Positions 1 to 9,989 of a stretch of 64,000 bases of DNA are shown here, in pieces; the stretch's first letter is position 1, and each line of letters opens with the position of its first letter. Origin of the DNA: Variovorax sp. RA8 (GTDB taxonomy: Bacteria; Pseudomonadota; Gammaproteobacteria; Burkholderiales; Burkholderiaceae_C); assembly GCF_901827175.1 (NCBI RefSeq), contig NZ_LR594662.1:5704001-5768000 (forward strand), given 5' to 3'. The notes under the pieces were generated by a model. It did no database searches and had not been told where the DNA came from. It worked only from the letters and a program-made list of their open reading frames with translations. Both the position numbers and the translations under genes were made by a program.

Positions 1-474
1 GAGATCTACGCGCGCGTGCCGGCCTATGCCGACTTCACCTACCTCAACCACGAGGAGAAGCGCAGGAGCGTGGAACGCGACGGACTCATCAGCCTCGGCG
101 ACGTCGGCTATATGAAGGAGGGCCGCCTGTACCTGTGCGACCGCCGCTCCGACATGGTGATCTTCGGCGGCACCAACATCTACCCTGCCGAGATCGAGAT
201 GGTGCTGACGCAATGCCCCGGCGTGAAGGACTGCGCCGTGTTCGGCATTCCGGACGAGGACTTCGGCGAATCGCTCGCCGCGGCGGTCGAGCTGATGCCC
301 GGCGCGCAGCTGGGCGCCGAGGAAATCCGGGACTACCTGCGGGCCCGCATCGCCAGGTACAAGGTGCCGCGCCGCATCGACTTCCACGCCTCGCTGCCGC
401 GCGAGGACAGCGGCAAGATCTTCAAGCGCCGGCTGCGCGATCCGTTCTGGCAGAACGCCGGACGCAAGATCTGA
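1..474 (+). CDS. AMP-dependent acyl-CoA synthetase, C-terminal part (5' truncated by window)
   Basis: The frame is open from base 1, so this is the last ~157 residues of a longer gene. It is the C-terminal lid domain of an ANL-family (acyl-AMP-forming) ligase, which activates a carboxylic acid to its CoA thioester. Visible hallmarks are GDVGYM and the hinge LCDRRSDMVIFGGTNIYP, followed by the domain core EIEMVLTQCPGVKDCAVFG and the near-terminal SGKIFKRRLRD with the catalytic lysine position. The substrate cannot be read from this part. It lies 10 bp upstream of a crotonase gene, so it probably starts a catabolic operon. Confidence 0.9.
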   Translation, partial: EIYARVPAYADFTYLNHEEKRRSVERDGLISLGDVGYMKEGRLYLCDRRSDMVIFGGTNIYPAEIEMVLTQCPGVKDCAVFGIPDEDFGESLAAAVELMPGAQLGAEEIRDYLRARIARYKVPRRIDFHASLPREDSGKIFKRRLRDPFWQNAGRKI

Positions 475-484
475 GGCGGGCGCG

Positions 485-1363
485 ATGGCCAAGTGGCTGC
501 AATCCACCGAACACCTCGTGCTCGACGTGCGCGAACGGGTGGCGCGCATCACCCTCAACCGCCCCGAACGGCGCAACGCGCTGTCGTGGGAGCTTCTGAC
601 CGAGCTGCGCGGCGCGCTGCTGGAGGCGGACGACCTGCGCTCGGTGAGCGTGATCGTGCTGGAGGGCGCGGGCCCGGACTTCTGCGCCGGCTACGACATG
701 AAGTCGGCCTATGCACGCTACGCCGCCGAGGACGCCGCAGCCCTCGAGTACCGCAGCGGCAGCGGCTCCTTCGACGACGACGCGTGGAAGCTCGAGCGCT
801 TCCAGGAGCTGCTGCGCACCGCCTTCGTGGTTCACAAGCCGGTGATCGCCAAGGTGCACGGCCATTGCGTCGCCGGTGGCACCGACCTCGCGCTGTACTG
901 CGACCTGGTGATCGCGGCCGACGACGCGCGCATCGGCTTTCCTGCCACGCGCGCCATGGGTTCGCCGCCCAACCACATGTGGTTCTACAACGTCGGCCCG
1001 CAATGGGCCAAGCGCCTGCTGCTCACCGGCGACGTGGTGAGCGGCGCCGACGCCGCACGCATCGGCCTGGCAGTGGCGAGCGCGCCCGCCGCGCGGCTCG
1101 AAGACGAGGTGATGACGCTGGCGCGCCGGCTCGCCACGGTCGATCCCGAGCTGCTCGCCACGAACAAGCGCATCGTCAACCTGGCGTTGGAGCTGGCCGG
1201 CGCGGGCACGCTGCCGCGCCTGGCGGCCGAGATGGACGCGCGCGCCCACCTCTCGCGCGCCAAGAAGGATTTCGATACCGACGTGGCCGCACATGGCTTC
1301 AAGGCCGCGGTGCGCAAGCGCGACGAGCCCTTCGGGGATGGCGTCGCGCGGCCGAGCTGGTGA
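485..1363 (+). CDS. Enoyl-CoA hydratase/isomerase family protein (crotonase fold)
   Basis: 292 residues, longer than a typical hydratase (~260). The N-terminal crotonase pattern NRPERRNALS and the oxyanion-hole segment GPDFCAGYDM are present, and a second oxyanion segment lies around residues 130-135 (VAGGTDLAL). Aligned by eye to rat enoyl-CoA hydratase, the two catalytic glutamates correspond to D134 and A154. It is therefore unlikely to be a normal hydratase and could be an isomerase, hydrolase or decarboxylase of the same fold. It follows the acyl-CoA ligase by 10 bp and precedes a Bug receptor by 29 bp, with ATG and a plausible upstream purine run. Confidence 0.85.
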   Translation: MAKWLQSTEHLVLDVRERVARITLNRPERRNALSWELLTELRGALLEADDLRSVSVIVLEGAGPDFCAGYDMKSAYARYAAEDAAALEYRSGSGSFDDDAWKLERFQELLRTAFVVHKPVIAKVHGHCVAGGTDLALYCDLVIAADDARIGFPATRAMGSPPNHMWFYNVGPQWAKRLLLTGDVVSGADAARIGLAVASAPAARLEDEVMTLARRLATVDPELLATNKRIVNLALELAGAGTLPRLAAEMDARAHLSRAKKDFDTDVAAHGFKAAVRKRDEPFGDGVARPSW

Positions 1364-1392
1364 CCCTGCTTCCCCACTACAAGGAGACGAGC

Positions 1393-2379
1393 ATGCCGAA
1401 GCACTTCTCGCGCGCACGCCGCGCGCTTCTCGCCACCGCCGCCGCGCTTGCAACGGCAGCCCTGCCCGCGGCCGCCCAGGAGGCGCCTTTCCCCAGCAAG
1501 CCGGTGCGCATCGTGATCCCCACCGCGCCCGGCGGCAACCTCGACGTGCTGGCACGCCTGGTCGCCGCCAAGCTCACCGAGGCGTGGGGCCAGCAGGTCA
1601 TCGTGGAATCGAAGCCGGGCGCCAACACCATCCTCGCGACCACCGCGGTCGCCAAGTCGCCGGCCGACGGCTATACGTCGCTCTTCACCATCAGCGGCTT
1701 CATCCAGAACCTCGTGCTGCAGACCAACCCGCAGTACAAGATGACGGACCTGGCGCCGGTGTCGCTGGTGGCCAGCTTTCCGATCGCGCTGGCGGCCAAC
1801 GCGGCGCTGCCGGCCAACGACCTGCCAGGCGTGGTCCGGCTCGCGAAGCAGGCGCCCGAGAAGTACACCTTCGGCAGCTACGGCGTCGGCTCGGGCGCAC
1901 ACCTGATCGGCGAAGGACTCAACAAGGCCGCAGGCATCCGCATCAAGCACGCCGCCTACAAGGGCGAGGCCGCCTCCTTCGTCGACGTCGCCAGCGGCGA
2001 CATCGCACTCGCCTACGGCTCGGTGGGCTTCTACGCCAACCAGTTGGCGACGGGCAAGGTCAAGCTGATCGCCGTGGCATCGCCGCATCGCCTGAAGACC
2101 TTTCCGGACCTGCCCACCTTCGCCGAGCTCGGCTATCCCGACATCAACCTGCCCGGCTGGGGCGCGATGTTCCTGCCGGCCGGCACTCCTGCCCCGATCG
2201 TCGAGAAGTACGTGCAGGAGATCCGCCGGATCGTGGCCATGCCCGACGTGCAGGCACGGATCTACGCGCTCGGCTACGAGCCGGTGGCCAACACCAACAC
2301 GGAGTTCGCGCAGTTCCTGCAGGAAGACCTGAAGCGCTGGACCAGGATCGCGCGCGAGAACGACATCAGACTGGATTGA
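1393..2379 (+). CDS. Bug-family (TctC-like) periplasmic solute receptor
   Basis: Starts at ATG 1393 after an AAGGAGACG ribosome-binding site. The first ~27 residues form a Sec-type signal peptide ending AAAQ. The mature part begins with the family pattern FPSKPVRIVIPTAPGGN and includes the P-DGYT and GVGSGAHL segments of tripartite tricarboxylate transporter receptors. 328 residues is the normal length. Such receptors bind carboxylates or other small acids in the periplasm. No TctA/TctB membrane genes are nearby, so it is an orphan receptor, as is common in Burkholderiales. It lies between acyl-CoA genes, suggesting it binds the pathway substrate. Confidence 0.92.
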   Translation: MPKHFSRARRALLATAAALATAALPAAAQEAPFPSKPVRIVIPTAPGGNLDVLARLVAAKLTEAWGQQVIVESKPGANTILATTAVAKSPADGYTSLFTISGFIQNLVLQTNPQYKMTDLAPVSLVASFPIALAANAALPANDLPGVVRLAKQAPEKYTFGSYGVGSGAHLIGEGLNKAAGIRIKHAAYKGEAASFVDVASGDIALAYGSVGFYANQLATGKVKLIAVASPHRLKTFPDLPTFAELGYPDINLPGWGAMFLPAGTPAPIVEKYVQEIRRIVAMPDVQARIYALGYEPVANTNTEFAQFLQEDLKRWTRIARENDIRLD

Positions 2380-3360
<981 letters not shown>

Positions 3361-3463
3361 GGCATCGGGTGTCGACCTGCGGCCTTGCTTTGCTCCCTTG
3401 CCGTCCTGGGAAGGGCTGGAGTGGGGGCACTCTGTTGCCTGATTCGAACGTTGCTGTTGGTCT

Positions 3464-3500
3464 GAGTCCGGGGCCGGGGCGAAATCCCGGCTTCGGACTC
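3464..3500. other. Strong stem-loop between nitronate monooxygenase and kinase-like gene
   Basis: Bases 3464-3478 pair with 3486-3500 (GAGTCCGGGGCCGGG against CCCGGCTTCGGACTC) with two G-U pairs and a 7-base loop. There is no run of T after it on the plus strand, so it is not a classic rho-independent terminator. It may be an mRNA-stabilising or processing structure. The rest of 3361-3583 shows no gene. Confidence 0.5.
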
Positions 3501-3566
3501 AACACAAGCACAACGTCCAAACAAGCAAACGAGACCTGCACCCCAACCCTCCCCCAAAGGAAAAGT

Positions 3567-3590
3567 GAGCAAGAGGCAAGCAAATGAGCG
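3567..3590 (+). repeat. 24-bp translation-initiation repeat, copy 1
   Basis: This segment contains AGAGGCAAGCAA as ribosome-binding site and ends over the ATG (3584) of the kinase-like gene. An identical 24-bp block lies on the minus strand at 9946-9969, over the start of the CoA-transferase gene. The proteins that follow are unrelated, so the initiation region itself is repeated. Confidence 0.8.
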
Positions 3591-4594
3591 CGGACGCAAT
3601 GCAGAGCGCACTCACCTCGCTGCTCGCACGCAACTGCCGTCGTGGCGAGGTTCAATCGCTGACGCGGCTCACAGGCGGCGCAACCAAGACCACGTGGTCC
3701 TTCGACTGGGTCGATGCCGAAGGCCGGCACCCGTTGATCCTGCAGCAGACACCGCCGCGCGCCCCGGCTGACGCGCCCGCAGCGCGCCGTCCGCCCAAGC
3801 TCTCCGCCGAAGAGGACGCCGCGATGATGATCGCCGCGCGCGCGGCCGGCGTGCCGGCGCCGCGGGTCTTGCACGTGCTCGCGCCCGAAGACGGCCTGGG
3901 CGGCGGCTACGTCACGGAGCGCGTGGCAGGCGAGACGCTCGGCAAGCGCATCGTGGCCGATGCCGTCTTCGACGCGGTGCGCCCGCGGCTGGCCGCGCAG
4001 TGCGGCGAGATCCTCGCCGCCATCCATTGCATGCCGGCCGAGCGGCTGCCCTTCCTGGCCCGGCTCGGCGCGGCCGACGAGCTCGCAATCTACGGTGGCC
4101 TCCTCCAGGAACACGCCTTCATCCATCCCGCGATGTCGTATGCCCTGCGCTGGATCGGCGAGCGCCTGCCGCCGGACGACCGCGCCTGCGTCGTGCATGC
4201 GGACTTCCGCACCGGCAACCTGATCGTCGATCCGGCCGAAGGCGTGCGCTGCGTGCTCGACTGGGAGATCGCGCGCATCGGCGACCCGATGCACGACCTG
4301 GGCGTGCTGTGCATGCGCAGCTGGCGCTTCGGCGGCGCAGGCGAAGCCGGCGGCTTCGGATCGCGCGAGGAGCTCTACGCCGCCTACGAGCACGCTTCCG
4401 GCACGACGGTCGATCCGCGCCGCGTGCTGTTCTGGGAAGCGATGTCGAACCTGAAGTGGGCCATCTCCTGCGTGCGGCGCGGGCTGGCGCGCGGCGCCGA
4501 CGGGCGGCCCGCGAGCAGCGAGCTCGCCGCCATCGGCCGCCGGCTCGAGGAGCCGCTGTGGGACTTCATGGCGCTCGCGACCGCCAAGGCCTGA
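3584..4594 (+). CDS. Phosphotransferase family protein (APH/ChoK-like kinase fold)
   Basis: 336 residues with the aminoglycoside phosphotransferase fold. The ATP-binding N-lobe starts with RLTGGATKTTWSF; the catalytic loop VVHADFRTGNLIVD (H-x-D-x4-N) and the metal-binding segment VLDWEIARIGDPMHDLG are intact. In catabolic loci of Actinobacteria and Proteobacteria this family commonly sits beside acyl-CoA dehydrogenases and probably phosphorylates a small metabolite; antibiotic resistance is unlikely. The next gene, DUF6285, is its usual partner. ATG 3584 has the SD AGAGG. A second member of the family is at 18889-19944. Confidence 0.88.
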   Translation: MSADAMQSALTSLLARNCRRGEVQSLTRLTGGATKTTWSFDWVDAEGRHPLILQQTPPRAPADAPAARRPPKLSAEEDAAMMIAARAAGVPAPRVLHVLAPEDGLGGGYVTERVAGETLGKRIVADAVFDAVRPRLAAQCGEILAAIHCMPAERLPFLARLGAADELAIYGGLLQEHAFIHPAMSYALRWIGERLPPDDRACVVHADFRTGNLIVDPAEGVRCVLDWEIARIGDPMHDLGVLCMRSWRFGGAGEAGGFGSREELYAAYEHASGTTVDPRRVLFWEAMSNLKWAISCVRRGLARGADGRPASSELAAIGRRLEEPLWDFMALATAKA

Positions 4595-4606
4595 GAGGAG
4601 ACGCGC

Positions 4607-4972
4607 ATGCCTGCCTTCGTCCCTTCGGCCGGCGCCCTGCTGCAAGCCGCCGCCGACGACCTGGAGCGCGATGTGCTGCCCGCGCTCGGCGGCTTCCCGC
4701 GCTTTCGCACGCGGGTCATCGTCAACGTGCTGCGCCTGCTGGCCCGCGAGCTCGAATTCGGCCCCGCCGCCGATGCCGCCGAGCGCACGCGGCTGCAGGC
4801 GCTGCTCGACAACGGCGAGGATGAGCTGCCGGCACTTCGCGCGGCGCTCGCGCGGCGCATCGACGAGGGCGCCATCGACCTCGCCGACGAAGCGCTGGTA
4901 CGCCACCTGCGCGAGAGCCTGCGCGAGGCGCTCGCCATCGACAACCCTGCCTGGGCCGGCGACCGGCGCTGA
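4607..4972 (+). CDS. DUF6285-like protein
   Basis: 121-residue acidic, helical protein (FVPSAGALLQAAADDLERDV at the start, then LPALGGFPRFRTRVIVNVLR). It looks like DUF6285, a family of unknown function that almost always follows a phosphotransferase-like kinase. ATG 4607 lies 12 bp after the kinase stop with GAGAGGAG as ribosome-binding site. It probably works with the kinase, but no catalytic residues are evident. Confidence 0.75.
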   Translation: MPAFVPSAGALLQAAADDLERDVLPALGGFPRFRTRVIVNVLRLLARELEFGPAADAAERTRLQALLDNGEDELPALRAALARRIDEGAIDLADEALVRHLRESLREALAIDNPAWAGDRR

Positions 4973-4984
4973 GCCCGCATCGCC

Positions 4985-6019
4985 ATGGAATACACGACCC
5001 TCGGCACCACCGGTGTGCAGGTGAGCCGCCTCTGCCTCGGCACCATGATGTTCGGCGCGCAGGGCAACACCGATGTGGCTGACTGCACGCGAATCATCCA
5101 CGCCGCGCTGGACGCGGGCATCAACTTCGTCGACACGGCCGACGTGTACGGCGGCCAGGGCGGCACGGAGGAAATCGTCGGCGCGGCGCTGGCCGGCGAG
5201 CGCCGGCAACGCGTCGTGCTCGCAACCAAGGGTCACTTCCCGATGGGTGCCGACCGCAACATGCGCGGCAACTCGCGCCGCTGGATTCGCCAGGCGGTGG
5301 AAGGAAGCCTGCGGCGGTTGCGCACCGACTGGATCGACCTCTACCAGCTCCATCGCCCGGACCCGCGATGCGACATCGACGAGACGCTCGGCGTGCTGTC
5401 GGATCTGGTGCGCGAGGGCAAGATCCACATGATCGGCACCTCCGGCTTTTCCCCGGCCGAGCTGGTGGAGGCGCAATGGGTCGCGCTCGAACGCGGCCGC
5501 GAGCGCTTCGTGAGCGAACAGCCACAGTACTCCATCCTCGTGCGCGCGGCCGAAGCCGAGCTGCTGCCGGCGGCCGAGCGCCACCGGCTGGGCGTGATGG
5601 TCTGGAGCCCGCTCGCGGGCGGCTGGCTGGCCGGCAAATACCGCGCGGGCGAACCCGCCGCGGATAGCTGGCGCCGGCGCTTCAACCCGGGCCGCTTCGA
5701 CACCGCGTCGCCCGAGGGCCGCCGGAAGGCGGAGACCGTGGAGCGGCTGCAAGGGCTCGCGTCCGACGCCGGACTGTCGCTGGTGCACCTGGCGCTGCGC
5801 TTCGTGCTGGAGCACCGCGCGGTCAGCGCCGCGATCATCGGCCCGCGCACGCTGGAACAACTCGAACAGCAGGCGACCGCGAGCGACGGCCGCCTCGACC
5901 CGGCGCTGCTGGACGCGATCGACGCACTGGTGGCGCCCGGCACGGTGGTCAACCCCGCGGACCTCGGAACCGCGCCCCAGGCGCTCGGGGACGCGCGGCT
6001 GCGGCGGCGCCCACCCTGA
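4985..6019 (+). CDS. Aldo/keto reductase
   Basis: 344 residues, (beta/alpha)8 NADPH-dependent oxidoreductase. The family tetrad can be seen: the aspartate in FVDTADVYGG with its tyrosine, the lysine in VLATKGHF, and the histidine in DLYQLHRPD. Late segments such as VSAAIIGPRTLEQLEQ form the cofactor phosphate site. It resembles the YdbC/YajO type of reductases acting on aldehydes or ketones. ATG 4985 lies 12 bp after DUF6285. It closes the plus-strand enzyme run before a second Bug receptor. Confidence 0.9.
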   Translation: MEYTTLGTTGVQVSRLCLGTMMFGAQGNTDVADCTRIIHAALDAGINFVDTADVYGGQGGTEEIVGAALAGERRQRVVLATKGHFPMGADRNMRGNSRRWIRQAVEGSLRRLRTDWIDLYQLHRPDPRCDIDETLGVLSDLVREGKIHMIGTSGFSPAELVEAQWVALERGRERFVSEQPQYSILVRAAEAELLPAAERHRLGVMVWSPLAGGWLAGKYRAGEPAADSWRRRFNPGRFDTASPEGRRKAETVERLQGLASDAGLSLVHLALRFVLEHRAVSAAIIGPRTLEQLEQQATASDGRLDPALLDAIDALVAPGTVVNPADLGTAPQALGDARLRRRPP

Positions 6020-6060
6020 GGGCCGCCGCCTCTTCTTCAGCCACGACACGGAGACAACCC

Positions 6061-7044
6061 ATGCCACACACCACCCGACGCACGGCCCTGCGCACGCTCG
6101 CCGCCGCCTCGCTCGCACTCGCGAGCACGGCCGGCGCGCAGGACACGGGCCGCTGGCCCGACAAGCCGCTGCGCATCGTCATCCCGACGCCGCCGGGCGG
6201 CGCGCTGGACGGCACCGCGCGGCTGATCGCCGAGCGTCTCTCGGCCTCGCTTGGGCAGCCCGTGGTGGTCGACACCCGCGCCGGCGCCAACGGGGCGATC
6301 GCCTACGCGCTCACCGCCAAGGCCCCGCCCGACGGGTACACGATGGTGCTGACGCTCAGCAGCCTGGTGCTCACCAGCCTGATGGCGAAGTCGCCCGGCT
6401 ACACGCTGCAGGAGCTGACGCCGGTGTCGCTGGTGGCCATGCTGCCCAACAGCTTCGCAGTGGCGCGGCACGTGCCGGCCACCGACCTGCGCCAGTTCAT
6501 CGCCTGGTCGCGCACGCGCAAGGAAGGGGTGGACTACGGCACCAGCGGCCCGGGCAGCTCGGCCAACATCCTGGGCAGCATGTTCGCGCAGCAGGCCGGC
6601 ATCAACCTGGTCCACGTGCCCTTCAAGGGCGAGGCGCCCGCGGTGCAGGCAGCGCTGGGCGGGCAGATCGCGGTAGTGATCGGCGCGGCCGGCACGCTGG
6701 CCGCACAGGCCCAGGCTGGCCAGATGAAGCTGCTGGCCGTCGCGCTGCCCAACCGCCTCAAGGATTTTCCCGACGTGCCCACCTTCGGCGAGCTGGGCTT
6801 CCCCGCCGTCAGCCTGTCGGGCTGGTCAGTGATGGCCATGCCTGCGGGCACGCCCAAGCCGATCGTCGACCGGCTGTCGGCCGAGATCACCCGGATCGTG
6901 CAGACACCCGACGTGTCGGCGCGCATCTTCGCCTACGGCTTCCAGCCCGAAGGTAGTACGCCGGAGGCGGCCCGGCGCTTCGTGCAGGACGAGACGACGC
7001 GTTGGACGGCGGCCATCAAGGCCACCGGCATCACGATGGAGTGA
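6061..7044 (+). CDS. Bug-family (TctC-like) periplasmic solute receptor
   Basis: 327 residues with a twin-arginine-containing N-terminus (TTRRTALRTLAAASLALAS) and cleavage near AGAQ. The mature start WPDKPLRIVIPTPPGGA and later GTSGPGSSANIL and HVPFKGEAPAVQ are characteristic of Bug receptors. Ribosome-binding site ACGGAGAC before ATG 6061. It is clearly paralogous to the receptors at 1393 and 20024. Its 3' end overlaps by 14 bp the end of the convergent lactonase gene. Confidence 0.92.
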   Translation: MPHTTRRTALRTLAAASLALASTAGAQDTGRWPDKPLRIVIPTPPGGALDGTARLIAERLSASLGQPVVVDTRAGANGAIAYALTAKAPPDGYTMVLTLSSLVLTSLMAKSPGYTLQELTPVSLVAMLPNSFAVARHVPATDLRQFIAWSRTRKEGVDYGTSGPGSSANILGSMFAQQAGINLVHVPFKGEAPAVQAALGGQIAVVIGAAGTLAAQAQAGQMKLLAVALPNRLKDFPDVPTFGELGFPAVSLSGWSVMAMPAGTPKPIVDRLSAEITRIVQTPDVSARIFAYGFQPEGSTPEAARRFVQDETTRWTAAIKATGITME

Positions 7045-7960
7045 CGAGACCCGGGCGGAGCCACCGCTTGCGCGCCAGCCGACCGGAACGCGACAGCGTG
7101 AGGGTCGCATCGCGCCGGTCGGCGCCGCCGAAGCAGAGGTTGGTGGTGGAGCGGTCCGGCATGGGCACGCGCTCCACGAGCACACCGGACGGATCGATCA
7201 CGGTGATGCCGGCGATGCCGGGCGCGCCGATGGTGGCGACGCAGATGTTGCCGCTGGCCTCGACCGCGAGCGAATCGAACATGCAGTACAGCGGCGAGGC
7301 GAACAGCATGTCACCCGGCGTCAGCGAGGGCCAGCCCTGGAGCGCCAGCTCGCCGGGCCCGGTGACCTCGAAGCGCCAGAGCCGCGCGGTGACCGTCTCG
7401 GCCACGTACAGCAAGCGGCCATCCGGCGACATGCCGATGCCGTTGGGGGTGAGCATCGGGAACACCACTTCGCGGATCGACGAGCCATCCGCGCGGGCGT
7501 AGCAGATGCGGCCGCGCTGGAGTTCGGCGTGGCCCATGGATCCGAGATCGGTAAACCAGAAGCCGCCATGCCCGTCGAACACGATGTCGTTGGGACTCTG
7601 CAGCGCTGTGCGTTCGGTGCGCTCGTACAGGCGCTCGACGCGGCCGGTGGCGAGATCGATGCGCTCGATGCGGCCGCCGCCGTAGTCGGCCGCGCGGCCG
7701 TGCGGGTACAACCCACCGTTCGGATCGTTGTTCCACTGCATGCCGCCGTTGTTGCAGACGTAGCAGGCGCCATCGGGACCGATCGCGGCGCCATTGGGCC
7801 CGCCGCCGGGCGTGGCCACGGTCTCGACCCCGCCGCCGGGGCGCCACCGGCTCAATCGCCCGGCGGCAATCTCCACGAACAGCACCGAGCCGTCCTCCAG
7901 CGCCACCGGTCCCTCGGGAAATGCGAGGCCCGCGGCCAGGATCTTCAGGTCGTCGTCCAT
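7031..7960 (-). CDS. SMP-30/gluconolactonase/LRE family protein
   Basis: 309 residues when started at ATG 7960, which is preceded by GAAGGAGCC. Six-bladed beta-propeller hydrolase: LAFPEGPVALEDGSVLFVE holds the metal-binding glutamate, and [39 protein letters not shown] and TPNGIGMSPDG hold the asparagine/aspartate ligands. The family hydrolyses lactones or related esters with a divalent metal. A same-length paralogue is at 12240-13169. The gene is the last of a minus-strand run reaching back to 13169 or further. Confidence 0.88.
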   Translation of the reverse strand: MDDDLKILAAGLAFPEGPVALEDGSVLFVEIAAGRLSRWRPGGGVETVATPGGGPNGAAIGPDGACYVCNNGGMQWNNDPNGGLYPHGRAADYGGGRIERIDLATGRVERLYERTERTALQSPNDIVFDGHGGFWFTDLGSMGHAELQRGRICYARADGSSIREVVFPMLTPNGIGMSPDGRLLYVAETVTARLWRFEVTGPGELALQGWPSLTPGDMLFASPLYCMFDSLAVEASGNICVATIGAPGIAGITVIDPSGVLVERVPMPDRSTTNLCFGGADRRDATLTLSRSGRLARKRWLRPGLVTPS

Positions 7961-7973
7961 CACTGTGGCTCCT

Positions 7974-8749
<776 letters not shown>

Positions 8750-8753
<4 letters not shown>

Positions 8754-9952
8754 GCCACGGCCCCGCCATCGCGCAGGCGCTCGATGTCGTCGGCGGAGTA
8801 CCCGGCCTCGCGCAGCACCTCGTCGGTGTGCTCGCCGATGGCGGGTGCGTGACGTGGGTGCGACTTCTCGGCGCCCTCCACCTGGAACGGGCTGCTCACC
8901 GTCAGGCCGGTGCCCGGAATGCCCTCGGCCGGCACGAGCGCGCCGCACAGGCGCATCTGTTCGTCGCCCAACACGTCCTCGCTGCGCGCGACCACGCCGA
9001 CCGTGAGCCCCTCCGCGCCGAAACGCGCGGTCCAGTCGGCGCTGTCGCGCTGCAGGAAGACTTCGTCCAGCAGTGCGGCGAGTGCCGGCGCGTTCTCGTG
9101 GCGCGCGGGCAGGGCCGCGAAGCGCGGGTCCTGCGCCAGCGCGGGGGCCTCGATCACGCGCAGGAAAGCTTGCCAGTCGCGTGCCTCGGTGACCAGGCTC
9201 AGGATGAACCAGCGCCCCTCGCGGCAGCGGTAGAAATTGGTGAGCGCGTTGCGCGGCCGGGTGCGCGGCTGTCGGTACACGAGCCTCCCGCCGACCAGCA
9301 TGCCCTGGATCGCCATCGCGTTGGCCCAGGCGCCGTTCGCGAGCAGCGAGGTGCTGACCATGCCACCCTGCCCCGTGCGCTCGCGCCGGTAGAGCGCAGT
9401 GACGATGGCCGCGAACAGCGTGACCGCGGTGGGCTGGTCACCCAGGCCGTTCGCCGGGTTGGCGGGCGGGCCGTCGGGGTCCGGGCGCGTCAGGTCGGCC
9501 AGGCCGCTGCGCGCCCAGTAGGTGGTCGCGTCGAAACCCGGCTTGGCGCACTCGGGGCCGGTTTCGCCGTAGCCCGTGAGGGAGGCGTAGACCAGGCGGG
9601 GATTGAGTTCGCGAATGCGTTCCCACGCCAGGCCGAGGCGCGCACGCACCGGCAGGGGGTAGTTGGTGACCAGCACGTCGGCCGAGCGCACGAGGCCGTG
9701 CAGCACGGCCTGGCCTTCGGGCTTCTTGAGGTCCAGCGCGATGCCGCGGCGGCTGCGCGCACCCTGCATCCACAGGTAGTTGTGCTGCGAGTAGGCGAGG
9801 TTCGGGTTCAGCACCGTCTTGCGGAAGCCGTCGCCTTCGGGCACCTCGACCTTGATCACGTCGGCGCCGAAGTCGGCCAGGATCGTGGACGCGGCGGGGG
9901 CGGCGATGTAGCTGGCGACGTCGAGTACCTTCAGGCCTTGGAACACGCTCAT
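8750..9952 (-). CDS. CaiB/BaiF (family III) CoA-transferase
   Basis: 400 residues from ATG 9952. N-terminal LDVASYIAAPAASTILADFG and ADVIKVEVPEGDGFR, then NGLGDQPTAVTLFAAI with the expected catalytic aspartate near the middle, are typical of formyl-CoA/carnitine CoA-transferases. It moves CoA between acyl groups and may provide the CoA activation step. The start is covered by a 24-bp initiation repeat shared with the gene at 3584. It overlaps the downstream hydratase by 4 bp, suggesting coupling. Confidence 0.9.
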
Positions 9953-9969
9953 TTGCTTGCCTCTTGCTC
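9946..9969 (-). repeat. 24-bp translation-initiation repeat, copy 2
   Basis: Identical to 3567-3590 in reverse orientation. It provides the SD (AGAGG) and the ATG at 9952 of the CoA-transferase gene. Confidence 0.8.
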
Positions 9970-9989
9970 CCAACGACACGCTACATGCG

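Noticed and set aside
3584..4594. Aminoglycoside resistance gene
   Set aside because: The fold is APH-like, but the partner DUF6285 and acyl-CoA gene context point to a metabolic kinase. The same applies to 18889-19944.
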